This document shows positions 36,502 through 44,524 of a DNA stretch of 64,000 nt, piece after piece. The notes under the pieces are model-generated. The model did not search any database and was not told where the DNA came from. It saw only the letters and a program-made list of their open reading frames with translations. The translations under genes were made by a program, and so were the position numbers. How positions within the stretch are numbered: the stretch's first letter is position 1; every line of letters begins with the position of its first letter. This DNA comes from Bacteroidota bacterium (lineage in GTDB: Bacteria; Bacteroidota; Bacteroidia; Chitinophagales; Chitinophagaceae): positions 62,001 to 126,000 of the forward strand of contig JAGWUV010000001.1 in NCBI GenBank assembly GCA_028875875.1. The letters run 5' to 3'.

Positions 36502-37053
36502 ATGAAATTTTTGGTATTCCTTCTTTTATCTTTTTTCTTCTTAACATCGCTTCATGCACAAAACGATTTTGTGTTGCTTAAGAAAAATGGTTACACCATC
36601 GACCATTATTTCAAAGGCTCTCCCATAGCAGTGTATACCAAACAACATGAAACCTTCCAGGGTTATGTTGCGTTTTGCAGGAATGACAGCATTTTTATTC
36701 ATATAGGTTACAAGGGATTGAAGCCAACGATGTTCGGCTCGGTAATAGATACCATTTACCTGGGAATGGTAGCTGTGAATATTCATGATGTTGCGATCAT
36801 CCCGGCACGTCGTATCAGTGCGGCCGATGTAGGTAATACCTTGTTTAAACTTTTATTTATTGCAGGAGGGGTTGTTGCAGTTAACCAGATCAATATTGAA
36901 CAGCCTACAGTTTACCTGGTGCAGTTTGCTGCAGGGGTTGTGATCAACTATGCCATTTATCTTATTAAACCATTCAAAAATAAAAAGCCAAAGGGATATA
37001 GGATCGGTAAAAAATTTCAACTTGAATACGTTCCGCTCTCCATAGCAAAATAG
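36502..37053 (+). CDS. Exported membrane protein of unknown function
   Basis: 183 residues from ATG 36502 (MKFLVFLLLSFFFLTSLHAQ), a clear signal peptide; a TTG three codons earlier is less likely. Residues ~25-110 look beta-rich and soluble (NDFVLLKKNGYTIDHYFKG, YVAFCRNDSIFIHIGYKG). Two hydrophobic helices follow (~115-130 and 140-155), then a basic tail. I do not recognise the family. It lies 14 bp before mtgA, so a role in the cell envelope is possible. Confidence 0.7.
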   Translation: MKFLVFLLLSFFFLTSLHAQNDFVLLKKNGYTIDHYFKGSPIAVYTKQHETFQGYVAFCRNDSIFIHIGYKGLKPTMFGSVIDTIYLGMVAVNIHDVAIIPARRISAADVGNTLFKLLFIAGGVVAVNQINIEQPTVYLVQFAAGVVINYAIYLIKPFKNKKPKGYRIGKKFQLEYVPLSIAK

Positions 37054-37066
37054 TATCTTGCCAGCC

Positions 37067-37801
37067 ATGGCGAAGAAATCTTCCTCACAAAAAAAATCAA
37101 AGGCCGGCAAAATTTGGAGAACAATCAAAAGGGTTGTTCTTATTTTATTTATCTCCTCTTTAGTATACACTATTCTTTGCAGGTGGGTAATGCCGCCCAT
37201 TACGTTAACACAGCTTTCCAATACTTTTTCATATGGGTTGAAGAGGGATTATGTAGGCTGGGATGAGATTTCTTACAATGTTAAACTGGCTGCTATTGCC
37301 AGTGAGGATCAGGCTTTTCCCGATCACAACGGGTTTGATTGGGATGCGATGGAAAAAAGCCTTAGGCCTAAAAAGAAGAACAAAAAAACAAAGATCCCAT
37401 TAGGTGGTGCTGCCAGCACAATTTCGCAACAAACAGCTAAGAATGTGTTTTTGTGGCAAGGCAGCGGCATTGGTAAATACATTAGAAAAGTGCCTGAGTT
37501 CTATTTTACTTTTTTAACCGAGCTGATCTGGGGGAAGAAAAGAATTCTGGAAGTATACCTGAATGTTATTGAAATGGGGCCCGGTATTTTTGGGATAGAG
37601 GCTGCGGCACAACATTATTTTAATAAGCATGCCAAAAACTTAACTAGGGAAGAGGCAGCAAAAATTATTGCCTGTTTGCCTAATCCAAAGAAGTTTTCGG
37701 TAGTACCCATGAGTACAAGAGTAGCCTGGCGCTACCCGCAGATTGTACAGCAAATGCACAATATTGAAGATGATGAAGATGTACAACGGGTAATTAAATA
37801 A
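37067..37801 (+). CDS. mtgA: Monofunctional peptidoglycan glycosyltransferase
   Basis: GT51 enzyme polymerising lipid II glycan strands, about 244 residues from ATG 37067 (MAKKSSSQKKSKAGK). A basic N-terminal stretch precedes one TM helix (VVLILFISSLVYTILC). The five GT51 motifs are visible: SEDQAFPDHNGFDWDAM with the catalytic Glu, GGAASTISQQTAKN, the RKVPEFYFTFLTELIWGKKRILEVYLN region with the second Glu, and GIFGIEAAAQHYF. There is no transpeptidase domain, hence monofunctional. It overlaps the convergent ribosylnicotinamide-kinase-like gene by 8 bp. Confidence 0.92.
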   Translation: MAKKSSSQKKSKAGKIWRTIKRVVLILFISSLVYTILCRWVMPPITLTQLSNTFSYGLKRDYVGWDEISYNVKLAAIASEDQAFPDHNGFDWDAMEKSLRPKKKNKKTKIPLGGAASTISQQTAKNVFLWQGSGIGKYIRKVPEFYFTFLTELIWGKKRILEVYLNVIEMGPGIFGIEAAAQHYFNKHAKNLTREEAAKIIACLPNPKKFSVVPMSTRVAWRYPQIVQQMHNIEDDEDVQRVIK

Positions 37802-38360
37802 AAGTATCTATGGCCGCGATGGCTTGCTGCAGGCGTGTTTCATAATTGCCGCTTATTTCTACCCAGGGTGTTTTCTGGTTGATGAGAATGTCTTTGTAAA
37901 TCCTATAAAGTTCCTGTCTTGGCCCTTCATCCGGATATTCCCTCAGTTCATCTTTCACCCAGGGAAGGTCAATATTACAAAGCAGGTACAGGTCGTATTG
38001 TTTTTCGGCGATCGTATCCAAGATAAAATGATGGCATTTATTAAACACGTATTCGCACCAAACTTTCATCACGTACATATCCGTATCTATAAACAGCAAC
38101 GGTTTTTGCTGAGCTGTTACTGTATTTTCCCCAGATATGGTTAATGATTCATGAACGAAGGCTGCATGTTTTTCTTCCAGTGCAAGCTGTCCTTTGGCAA
38201 TGTGTTCCAGGTCTTCAAAAGAATATTCTTTCCCGTTGGTTAGCAGGTATTCCCGAGCATACTCGGGGCACCATTGTGTTTGATAATGTTTTGCCAATAA
38301 CTCACATAATGTGCTTTTACCGGTTGATTCCGGTCCTATCGTTACGATCCTTTTAATCAT
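37794..38360 (-). CDS. NadR-type ribosylnicotinamide kinase domain protein
   Basis: 188-residue P-loop kinase matching the C-terminal RNK domain of NadR, without the nucleotidyltransferase domain. Walker A is GPESTGKST at residues 8-16, then CPEYAREYL, the FIDTDMYVMKVW segment and the LID-like EYPDEGPRQ. It likely phosphorylates nicotinamide riboside to NMN, trapping what PnuC imports. The start overlaps the pnuC stop by 4 bp (ATGA arrangement), a strong sign of translational coupling. Confidence 0.87.
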   Translation of the reverse strand: MIKRIVTIGPESTGKSTLCELLAKHYQTQWCPEYAREYLLTNGKEYSFEDLEHIAKGQLALEEKHAAFVHESLTISGENTVTAQQKPLLFIDTDMYVMKVWCEYVFNKCHHFILDTIAEKQYDLYLLCNIDLPWVKDELREYPDEGPRQELYRIYKDILINQKTPWVEISGNYETRLQQAIAAIDTFI

Positions 38361-38986
38361 TCCAGTGCTTTAGTTTTTTGTTTCCATTCTATCCACCCTG
38401 CAATGGCAAGTATAAACAGAACCACAAATTGTACGCTGGTAAAAACGTATCCCTTAATAAAGTATAACGGAATAGAAGCCAGGTTTGTTGCAATCCACCA
38501 TAACCAGCTTTCCATTTTCTTTTTCGCCATCAGCCACATACCTGTATAGGCGGTGGCACTGGCAAAAGCATCGGCCCAGGGAATTGCTTCGGGGGCAAAT
38601 GCATTTTTCAGCCAGCTGAGCGAATAAAAGATTACCACGTAAAAAATGGAAAAGAAAAGTAATTGTTGGATCCATTCTTTTTTAGTGCTATAGCTGATGT
38701 GTAATACTTTCTCGTGTTTAATACTATCTTCCTTTGCCCATAAGATCCAGCCATAGATACTCATCGCAGAGTAGTAAAAATTTACACTTGCTTCGCCGAA
38801 TAAATGTCCTTTCACACTAATGTATATGTAAATCACAGTGCTTATCAAACCCACGGGGTACACCCATATATTTTCTTTCTTGCTGAACCAAACACTGCCA
38901 ATACCGGTGAATACGGCAATGTATTCCAGTAAGCTGGTTTCACGCAGGCCGTTTATAAAATGCTGGAAAATTTCAGAGCCACTCAC
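38357..38986 (-). CDS. pnuC: Nicotinamide riboside transporter PnuC
   Basis: 209-residue, seven-TM facilitator. Start is GTG 38986 (MSGSEIFQHFINGL). Family segments are EYIAVFTGIGSVWFSKKENIWVYPVGLI, SIYGWILWAKED with the ligand-contacting Trp pair, and LWWIATNLASIPLYFIKGY. PnuC relatives also carry thiamine (PnuT) or riboflavin; coupling to a ribosylnicotinamide-kinase gene and lack of a TPP riboswitch support nicotinamide riboside. The two genes form a compact NAD-salvage operon. Confidence 0.88.
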   Translation of the reverse strand: MSGSEIFQHFINGLRETSLLEYIAVFTGIGSVWFSKKENIWVYPVGLISTVIYIYISVKGHLFGEASVNFYYSAMSIYGWILWAKEDSIKHEKVLHISYSTKKEWIQQLLFFSIFYVVIFYSLSWLKNAFAPEAIPWADAFASATAYTGMWLMAKKKMESWLWWIATNLASIPLYFIKGYVFTSVQFVVLFILAIAGWIEWKQKTKALE

Positions 38987-39073
38987 GAATGAAGGAATTA
39001 AATGATTTTTTCAAAGATAGGTTCTCAATTTGTTTAGTAACTTGTAATTCATTTTATCTAAAAACAATTGTAT

Positions 39074-39484
39074 ATGATTCGTACAGGTACCGCCGTTTGG
39101 AACGGCTCAGGTAAAGAAGGCAATGGCCATCTTTCCACACAAAGCACAGTGCTAAACAAAACGCAATATTCATTTAATTCAAGGTTTGCTGATGGTATCG
39201 GTACAAACCCGGAAGAATTGATCGCTGCTGCTCATGCAGGCTGTTTTACTATGAAGCTTTCTTTTGTACTGGGGGCTGCGGGTTTTACACCTGAAACACT
39301 GGAAACAAAATGTGAACTGGAGTTTAGAGATGGTGCTGTTACCAAATCTCATTTGATCGTATAGGGAAAAGTTCCGGGTATAACCAAAGAAAAATTTGAT
39401 GAAGCAGTGAAAGAAGCAGAAGAGAATTGTCCTATTTCCAAATTACTCAATACGGCTATTTCCTCTGAAGGAACCTTATTGTAA
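39074..39484 (+). pseudogene. OsmC-family peroxiredoxin gene interrupted by an in-frame TAG
   Basis: The reading begins MIRTGTAVWNGSGKEGNGHL and follows the OsmC family through NPEELIAAAHAGCFTMKLSF, with the peroxidatic Cys57. At 39362-39364 codon 97 is TAG, inside the family segment LIV-x-GKVPG where Lys is usual (AAG to TAG would be one change). Reading on in the same frame gives GKVPGITKEKFDEA and NCPISKLLNTAI, with the second conserved Cys at codon 119, and ends at TAA 39484, exactly a full-length OsmC. The 96-residue product lacks the second Cys and should be inactive, unless the stop is read through or is a sequence error. Confidence 0.85.
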
Positions 39485-39502
39485 ATTGATTACCATACCG
39501 GG

Positions 39503-39541
39503 AAGAGGATGATGTTGTTATAGCATCATCCTCTTTTCTTT
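39503..39541 (+). terminator. Intrinsic terminator after osmC
   Basis: 12-bp perfect stem, arms AAGAGGATGATG (39503-39514) and CATCATCCTCTT (39524-39535), 9-base loop, followed by a T-rich run. It overlaps the end of the small membrane-protein gene on the other strand. Confidence 0.75.
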
Positions 39542-39666
39542 TTATAAATGATCAGTGTGGCGATGATTACCATAATAATAAAGGGAAGCCAGGCACCTGC
39601 ATAATAACCGATCTTATATCCTATCTCATTTCGCAAAGCAGTGCTGTCTGTAAATAATAAAATCAT
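39526..39666 (-). CDS. Small single-pass membrane protein (46 residues)
   Basis: ATG 39666 to TGA 39526. The product begins MILLFTDSTALRNEIGYKIGYY, then a hydrophobic helix (about residues 24-41, AGAWLPFIIMVIIATLII) and a basic end (YKKKRG). The N-out/C-basic pattern suits a one-TM inner-membrane protein. It follows the DUF2891 gene by 12 bp on the same strand, so it is probably cotranscribed. Function unknown; the coding call rests on the helix, the spacing and the lack of any other explanation for the gap. Confidence 0.5.
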   Translation of the reverse strand: MILLFTDSTALRNEIGYKIGYYAGAWLPFIIMVIIATLIIYKKKRG

Positions 39667-39678
39667 ACGCAAAAGGGT

Positions 39679-40782
39679 TTATTCGGTAGTGGCGTATACA
39701 GCAAAACTGGCCAGCCAGTGTTCGCCACCGTAACTACCGGATGCAATGTTAGGAAGACTGGCCTGTAAATGTTGTATGGCAGCGTGTAATAATAATTTTT
39801 TTCTTGCATCGTCTTTAGGTAATACCGAGGCAATTCCTTTCATGCACCAGCTTCTGCTGAAACACAAACCATCCAAATGCACAATTGTTATGTCGGTCCT
39901 ATCGGATACAACGGGTAACACCGTCAGATGCTGTAATGCTGTTTTGTTGAGGTATTGATTGAACCAGCGAATGAAATCTGCTTTAGGTAAAACCCTTCTC
40001 ATCAGATCGGCTTCTTCAAGGGATGGCGATAAAAAATCCGTTCCATCGGGTTCCCAGGTAGCCGGAGCATTTTTATCTTTTGCATAAATGTTGATTGCAG
40101 ATTGGATGATGGCCTTTTCAAATGCTGTGTTCTTTACTGTTCGGGCATAATCTAATGCGAAAACCAAACCAAATGCGGTATTGGGGTGAACACCGGTTCT
40201 GTTAGGGTAGGTTTGCTTGGGAAGAAACTTCATCCATAAAGAAACGATGGTATCGCAGAGCGGCTGCAGATTTTGTTTCCACTGCCTGGCATCATCATCA
40301 TTCCATGTAACCAACTCCTGTTGTAGTTTTAATAACCATGCCCAGCCATAAGTTCTTTCAAAACTTTTAGAAAATGGTGCATCAAAGTACCTTACTTCTG
40401 CTTCAATATTCTTTGCAGTAAGATTGGTAGCGAGAGCTTTTCTTATTTGCTGTGCTTCGGGTAATGATGGAAATTCTTTCAGAAGTTTTACCAGCATCCA
40501 ATGGCCATGCACACTGCTATGCCAGTCGAAGCATCCATAAAAAGAAGGATGCATCTGTTGTGGTGTTAGCATTTGATCGCTATCTGCAACAGCTACATGA
40601 TTGATTTTGTTGGGATACTCTTTTTGAATACAACGTAAAGGAAGTGAAGCCAGATGTGAAGCACCTTTCAGTGTTAACTGAAACCTGCTGCTGTCTTTGC
40701 TAATGGTAAAATATGGTGCTGCTTGTGAGAAACCTGCAACACTACAGCATAATATAAACCCGGTAATAATAGCCTTCATCAT
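39679..40782 (-). CDS. DUF2891 family exported protein
   Basis: 367 residues with a signal peptide (MMKAIITGFILCCSVAGFSQ). The DUF2891 hallmark SFYGCFDWHSSVHGHWML lies at about residues 78-95, and further conserved blocks are RTYGWAWLLKLQQEL, HPNTAFGLVFALDYAR and WEPDGTDFLSPSLEEADLM. The repeated Trp/His/Asp-rich helices suggest an (alpha/alpha) toroid like glycoside hydrolases or lyases, but no activity is established. It is followed by the small membrane-protein gene. Confidence 0.85.
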   Translation of the reverse strand: MMKAIITGFILCCSVAGFSQAAPYFTISKDSSRFQLTLKGASHLASLPLRCIQKEYPNKINHVAVADSDQMLTPQQMHPSFYGCFDWHSSVHGHWMLVKLLKEFPSLPEAQQIRKALATNLTAKNIEAEVRYFDAPFSKSFERTYGWAWLLKLQQELVTWNDDDARQWKQNLQPLCDTIVSLWMKFLPKQTYPNRTGVHPNTAFGLVFALDYARTVKNTAFEKAIIQSAINIYAKDKNAPATWEPDGTDFLSPSLEEADLMRRVLPKADFIRWFNQYLNKTALQHLTVLPVVSDRTDITIVHLDGLCFSRSWCMKGIASVLPKDDARKKLLLHAAIQHLQASLPNIASGSYGGEHWLASFAVYATTE

Positions 40783-40905
40783 AAACTTAAATCTTGGTTT
40801 CTATAAAGATAATGCGGTGTTGTAACACCTTATATTCTTTTTGAGGAGAATTAAACTTAGCTGTTCTATGATTGTCTGAAGATCAAATTTAATGTAACCA
40901 CTTGT

Positions 40906-41754
40906 ATGAAATTTTTACTCTCTGCTTTGGTATGCCTAACTGTGTATTCTGTTTCGTTTGCACAAGACAAAACGGGAGATAGTAGTAAAACGCAAAACAC
41001 ATCAACCTTCAAGGCTTCATTAACCTATCTTTCCAATGCGGTTTATAACGGAAGAAAAGATTCACTGGCATTGCCTTATGTTACCCCTTCGCTGGGATAT
41101 TTTGATAAGAGTGGCTTTTATATTAGTGCTTCTGCTTCTTACCTGGCCAATGCTTCTTCCAGGTTTGATCTTTTTACTTTAGAAACGGGGTATGATCTTA
41201 CTATATCGGATCAGGTGAGTGCAAGTTTTTATGCTGAAAAATATTTTTACAATAAAAACAGTACTTCCGTAAAGTCTGAAATGAAAGGAGGGATGGGAGC
41301 CAGCTTATCTTATGATCCGGGATTGATAACATTGAACGGAGGCGTTGATCTTTCTTTTTCATCACAAACAGATGTATTTACCAACCTTTCTTTGGGACAT
41401 GCGTTTTATTTAGGTGCAGATGATCAGCAATGGTCAATCACACCAACAGTAACTGCAAATGCAGGATCACAGAAATATTACCAGGCGTATAAAAAGTCAG
41501 CAAGAATTATTAAGCGGAGTGGTGTTTCAGGTGGCAATGTTTATGTGGTGGGAGCAGATAAGTTTGTATTACTTGATTATGAATTTTCGGTACCCATTAC
41601 GTATGATGCCAAAAAATGGGAGCTACACTTTACACCCACCTATGCATTACCCGAAAATCCTATTTCGCTTACCAGGCCCAACGGGGCCGTTTTGGTAAAG
41701 GAAAAACTGGAAAATACTTTTTATGCAGAATTGGGTGTATATGTTAAGTTTTAA
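40906..41754 (+). CDS. Exported beta-strand-rich (outer-membrane barrel-like) protein A
   Basis: 282 residues. Signal peptide MKFLLSALVCLTVYSVSFAQ, a short Ser/Thr/Lys-rich linker, then alternating aromatic/hydrophobic strands to the end (FKASLTYLSNAVYNGRKD, SLGYFDKSGFYISASASY, FYAELGVYVKF), typical of an 8-12 strand outer-membrane barrel with a terminal Phe. It resembles the protein at 42581-43393 over its length, with a shared order of motifs (NGR/FGRxDSL, GVDLSFSSQTD versus GADIKFSSKTD). No family recognised. The two paralogs lie on opposite strands with nfu between them. Confidence 0.72.
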   Translation: MKFLLSALVCLTVYSVSFAQDKTGDSSKTQNTSTFKASLTYLSNAVYNGRKDSLALPYVTPSLGYFDKSGFYISASASYLANASSRFDLFTLETGYDLTISDQVSASFYAEKYFYNKNSTSVKSEMKGGMGASLSYDPGLITLNGGVDLSFSSQTDVFTNLSLGHAFYLGADDQQWSITPTVTANAGSQKYYQAYKKSARIIKRSGVSGGNVYVVGADKFVLLDYEFSVPITYDAKKWELHFTPTYALPENPISLTRPNGAVLVKEKLENTFYAELGVYVKF

Positions 41755-41776
41755 TTACAGTGGGGGTTTATAAAAA

Positions 41777-41810
41777 ACAAAGGGCTGGTGTTAAACCGGC
41801 CCTTGTTATT
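41777..41810. terminator. Bidirectional terminator between barrel gene A and nfu
   Basis: 13-bp stem with one G-T pair: arms AACAAGGGCTGGT and ACCGGCCCTTGTT around GTTAA. Both flanking genes converge on it. Confidence 0.75.
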
Positions 41811-41833
41811 AATATAATAGGTATTCTTACATT

Positions 41834-42433
41834 TTATTCTGCTTCGGCAACAACTTCTTTTACTTCAGGTATCATTCTTTTCATCATGCCTTCAATACCA
41901 GCCTTTAAAGTGATCATAGAAGAAGGGCAACCGCTGCAACTTCCCTGTAACATCAGGTTCACCACACCATCGTTATAACTTTTAAACTGAATGGCGCCGC
42001 CATCCATTTCAACAGCGGGTTTAACATAGTTCTCCAGTAGTTCTTTAACACGTTTTACCACATCATCATCATCAGCTGCAACAGCATTGCTGGCTTCCTG
42101 TTTTACTTTGGCCACTTCTTCTTCATTTACTACTACACCGCCGTTTTCTAAATAATCTTTCAGGAATTGCTTGATAGTAGGGATTACATCCTGCCAATCA
42201 TCAGTATCGCCTGTTTTTGTTAGAGTAACAAAATTGCTGGCAATGAAAACACTCCTGATAAATGGAAAACTGAAAAGTTCTTTAGCTAAAGGAGAAGGAC
42301 CGGCAGCGCTCTCATCCTGAAAGTCGATGCTTTTTCCCGGATACAATAATTTGTTGGCAACAAACTTCATTGTTTCGGGGTTAGGGGTCATCTCGGTATA
42401 TATGCTGATAACGGGATTACCTGTTTTAATCAT
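41834..42433 (-). CDS. NifU/Nfu-type Fe-S cluster scaffold or carrier
   Basis: 199 residues from ATG 42433 (MIKTGNPVISIYTEMTPNPE). The N-terminal Nfu_N domain (EMTPNPETMKFVANKLLYPGKSIDF) is followed by an acidic linker and the NifU C-terminal domain (~120-199), with MDGGAIQF and the cluster-binding CSGCP motif. Such proteins deliver [4Fe-4S] clusters to client enzymes. No suf or isc genes are adjacent. The domain order is that of eukaryotic-type Nfu1 and of many Bacteroidota homologs. Confidence 0.9.
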   Translation of the reverse strand: MIKTGNPVISIYTEMTPNPETMKFVANKLLYPGKSIDFQDESAAGPSPLAKELFSFPFIRSVFIASNFVTLTKTGDTDDWQDVIPTIKQFLKDYLENGGVVVNEEEVAKVKQEASNAVAADDDDVVKRVKELLENYVKPAVEMDGGAIQFKSYNDGVVNLMLQGSCSGCPSSMITLKAGIEGMMKRMIPEVKEVVAEAE

Positions 42434-42580
42434 AACACGAAATTTTTTTTCCAATCACAAAAATAAAGTTTTGTGTGGGCCAAATCATATGCTACTGTCT
42501 ATTTCAGGCCTTTTTTTCGGGTATCGAAACCCTTACACAGCTGAAAAAAAAGTAAAAAAGGATGTATTAAAGTGGTTCTG

Positions 42581-43393
42581 TTACAATTTCACCTCGAGTG
42601 TAAGTGTTAGGTAAAACATATTCTGCCCGTTTTCTCCTGCAATCAGGTGTTGTGGCATAACATACGATGGAATTACAGCAGCATTAAATTTTCCGGCAAC
42701 AAAAACGATGGGCATAGAAGCTTCATAAGATAAGATATTGAAGCTGGTAACATTGGTGGTTACCTGTTGCTGGCCAACGGGAATACCTAAAACATTTTTC
42801 TTCTCTACATAGGTTTGAGAAAAGTTTTGAGTTCCGAGGTAAGTATAAAAAGAAGGATCAATTGCAAAAGCCATGGGTTTTTGCGGGATCTTAATGATGA
42901 ACAGATGGTCTGCACCAATTGTAGTACCTATATCGGTTTTACTACTGAATTTAATATCGGCACCGGTATTGATATTTAAAACAGGGTTGGTAAAGGCCAG
43001 GTTAATACCCGATTGGTATTGCAATGCAGACTGAACAAGTACACTATTATCTGCATATAAAAATTTTGTGAAGAAGAGGTTCCCATTGATGTGTTTGTTT
43101 TGCCCGAAACGATAACCTGCTTCCAATGAAGTTCCTGTGTATTGCGTAGGTAATGCAGCATTTTGTATGAAAATAAAAGTGCCTTGTGCATACAATCCGT
43201 TTTTAAGCTGGTAACCTACAGAAGGAAGATAACCGCTGCTTTTCAGGCTATCTGATCTACCAAAATAATGCAAGTATGATTGGTAGGTTAGGTTTGCAGA
43301 AAATTCTGATTTTGCGGTACTGTCTTTCTGAGCATGAACTAACAAAGGCATACAGCAAACAAAAAAAGCGGAGAGTAGAACAAGCTTTTTCAT
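42581..43393 (-). CDS. Exported beta-strand-rich (outer-membrane barrel-like) protein B
   Basis: 270-residue paralog of the protein at 40906-41754. Signal peptide MKKLVLLSAFFVCCMPLLVHAQ, then KDSTAKSEFSANLTYQSYL and strand-rich sequence through GADIKFSSKTDIGT to a C-terminal MFYLTLTLEVKL. Last residues and strand pattern again suggest an outer-membrane barrel. Function unknown. It shares an intergenic region of about 110 bp with the Ala-rich gene upstream on the same strand, from which it is separated by a hairpin. Confidence 0.7.
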   Translation of the reverse strand: MKKLVLLSAFFVCCMPLLVHAQKDSTAKSEFSANLTYQSYLHYFGRSDSLKSSGYLPSVGYQLKNGLYAQGTFIFIQNAALPTQYTGTSLEAGYRFGQNKHINGNLFFTKFLYADNSVLVQSALQYQSGINLAFTNPVLNINTGADIKFSSKTDIGTTIGADHLFIIKIPQKPMAFAIDPSFYTYLGTQNFSQTYVEKKNVLGIPVGQQQVTTNVTSFNILSYEASMPIVFVAGKFNAAVIPSYVMPQHLIAGENGQNMFYLTLTLEVKL

Positions 43394-43431
43394 ACTATAT
43401 GTTTTAATAAGTGTAAAGGTTGAGGCATAAG

Positions 43432-43477
43432 AAAGGCCGGTGAGATGAAAGAATAGTCAGTCATACCCGGCCTTTTT
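43432..43477 (-). terminator. Intrinsic terminator after the Ala-rich gene
   Basis: Arms AAAGGCCGG and CCGGCCTTT with a loop of about 25 bases; on the minus strand it lies ~30 bp beyond the stop at 43504. Confidence 0.5.
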
Positions 43478-43503
43478 ACTGCATGAGAACGGATTATTAC
43501 AGG

Positions 43504-44277
43504 TTAATGTTTGCCGGCGTTTACTTCAGTTGAAGCGTTAACACTTGCTGAAGCTTTTACTTTGGCAGAAGGTTTAACAGCATTGGCTTTGGCCTTAGCG
43601 CTACTTGCTTTTTCCATAGCCTCTTCCTTTGCTTTTGCAGCATCCGCTTTCATTTCATGTTTTGCTTTTTTCGCAGAAACATTGGCTGATCCCTGTGCAG
43701 AAACATCTGCGCTTGTATTATTGCCGGTACTTACACTTCCTCTTTGTACAGCAGAATGGCTGTTACTGTTGATTTTCGCATGAGCATTGGCATGTGTAGA
43801 AGCTTCAACCATTCCTTTTGCACCCTTCATTTGTGTGGCTGTTTCCTTTGCGGTAGCTTCTGTTTCATGCATTTCTGCTTTCGCATCTTCTTTCATTTCT
43901 TCTGCCGGTACGGAAGCCTGAACATCTGTATTAGCGTTCACAGATGTTTTAGTGTCTGCATCAATGTTTTTTTTCTTGTCTGCTATGTTAGCACTGGCAT
44001 TGTTCGCTGCATTAACAGATCCATTCATACTGGCTCTGGTAGCTATTTGTGCAGCGTTGGTGGTTGCAGCTACAGCATTAGTAGCAGCATGTGTACTGGC
44101 TCTTACCGCAGCGGTTGTAGCAGCAGCTGCTTTGCTGGCTGCTGCGGCTGCTCTTGATGCGTTAACAGTAGCTGTTGTTGTACTTCTTACGGCTGTGCCA
44201 ACACCTATTTGTGCTGAGGCTGTAGTAAAAATAAATCCACTTAAAAGCAATGCGGTTGTTTGAATAATAGGTTTCAT
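43504..44277 (-). CDS. Exported low-complexity Ala/Lys/Asn/Ser-rich protein
   Basis: 257 residues. A signal peptide (MKPIIQTTALLLSGFIFTTASAQ) precedes a mature chain made almost only of Ala, Lys, Ser, Thr, Asn, Val, Glu, Asp, Met and His. By inspection the mature part has no Phe, Trp, Tyr, Leu or Cys. It has runs of Ala (RAAAAASKAAAATTAAVRA), an acidic/basic middle (EEMKEDAKAEMHETEATAKE), and VNAST-like repeats to the end. Probably disordered or helical/extended in the periplasm or outside. I do not recognise a family. Codon usage is normal and the frame is clean, which supports a real gene. Confidence 0.7.
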   Translation of the reverse strand: MKPIIQTTALLLSGFIFTTASAQIGVGTAVRSTTTATVNASRAAAAASKAAAATTAAVRASTHAATNAVAATTNAAQIATRASMNGSVNAANNASANIADKKKNIDADTKTSVNANTDVQASVPAEEMKEDAKAEMHETEATAKETATQMKGAKGMVEASTHANAHAKINSNSHSAVQRGSVSTGNNTSADVSAQGSANVSAKKAKHEMKADAAKAKEEAMEKASSAKAKANAVKPSAKVKASASVNASTEVNAGKH

Positions 44278-44470
44278 AGTTGTTGATTTTTTTGATAAGT
44301 AAAATTGTGTTCCTGGTTAACATTTTCAACAACCATGCCAAAGCGGGAAAAAGGAAATGTTTAAAAATGGCTGAAAGCCTTTCTGCTGTTGATTTTCATG
44401 AAGATACAAGCTTTTATATACGAGAAATATCAGCCGATGGATTGAGTAATACTAAATTTTTTTGATAGCG

Positions 44471-44499
44471 AAAAGCCAACCCCTTGAGGTTGGCTTTCT
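44471..44499 (-). terminator. Intrinsic terminator after ahpD-like gene
   Basis: Arms AAAGCCAACC and GGTTGGCTTT around a 6-base loop, ~25 bp beyond the stop at 44525 on the minus strand and ending in T-rich sequence. Confidence 0.75.
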
Positions 44500-44524
44500 T
44501 TGCTAATTATATCCTCGAATTTGA

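Noticed and set aside
38987-39073. Possible TPP or NAD riboswitch before pnuC
   Set aside because: The leader is under 90 bp and I find no conserved TPP (CUGAGA) or other aptamer core.
43511-44263. Several long open frames on the plus strand opposite the Ala-rich gene
   Set aside because: They arise from the biased Ala/Lys codons of the real gene; their translations are Cys/Ser- or Leu/Ala-rich low complexity without family motifs.
44280-44465. 61-codon plus-strand frame upstream of the Ala-rich gene
   Set aside because: It covers the likely promoter of the opposite-strand gene and its product is not protein-like; no supporting signal.
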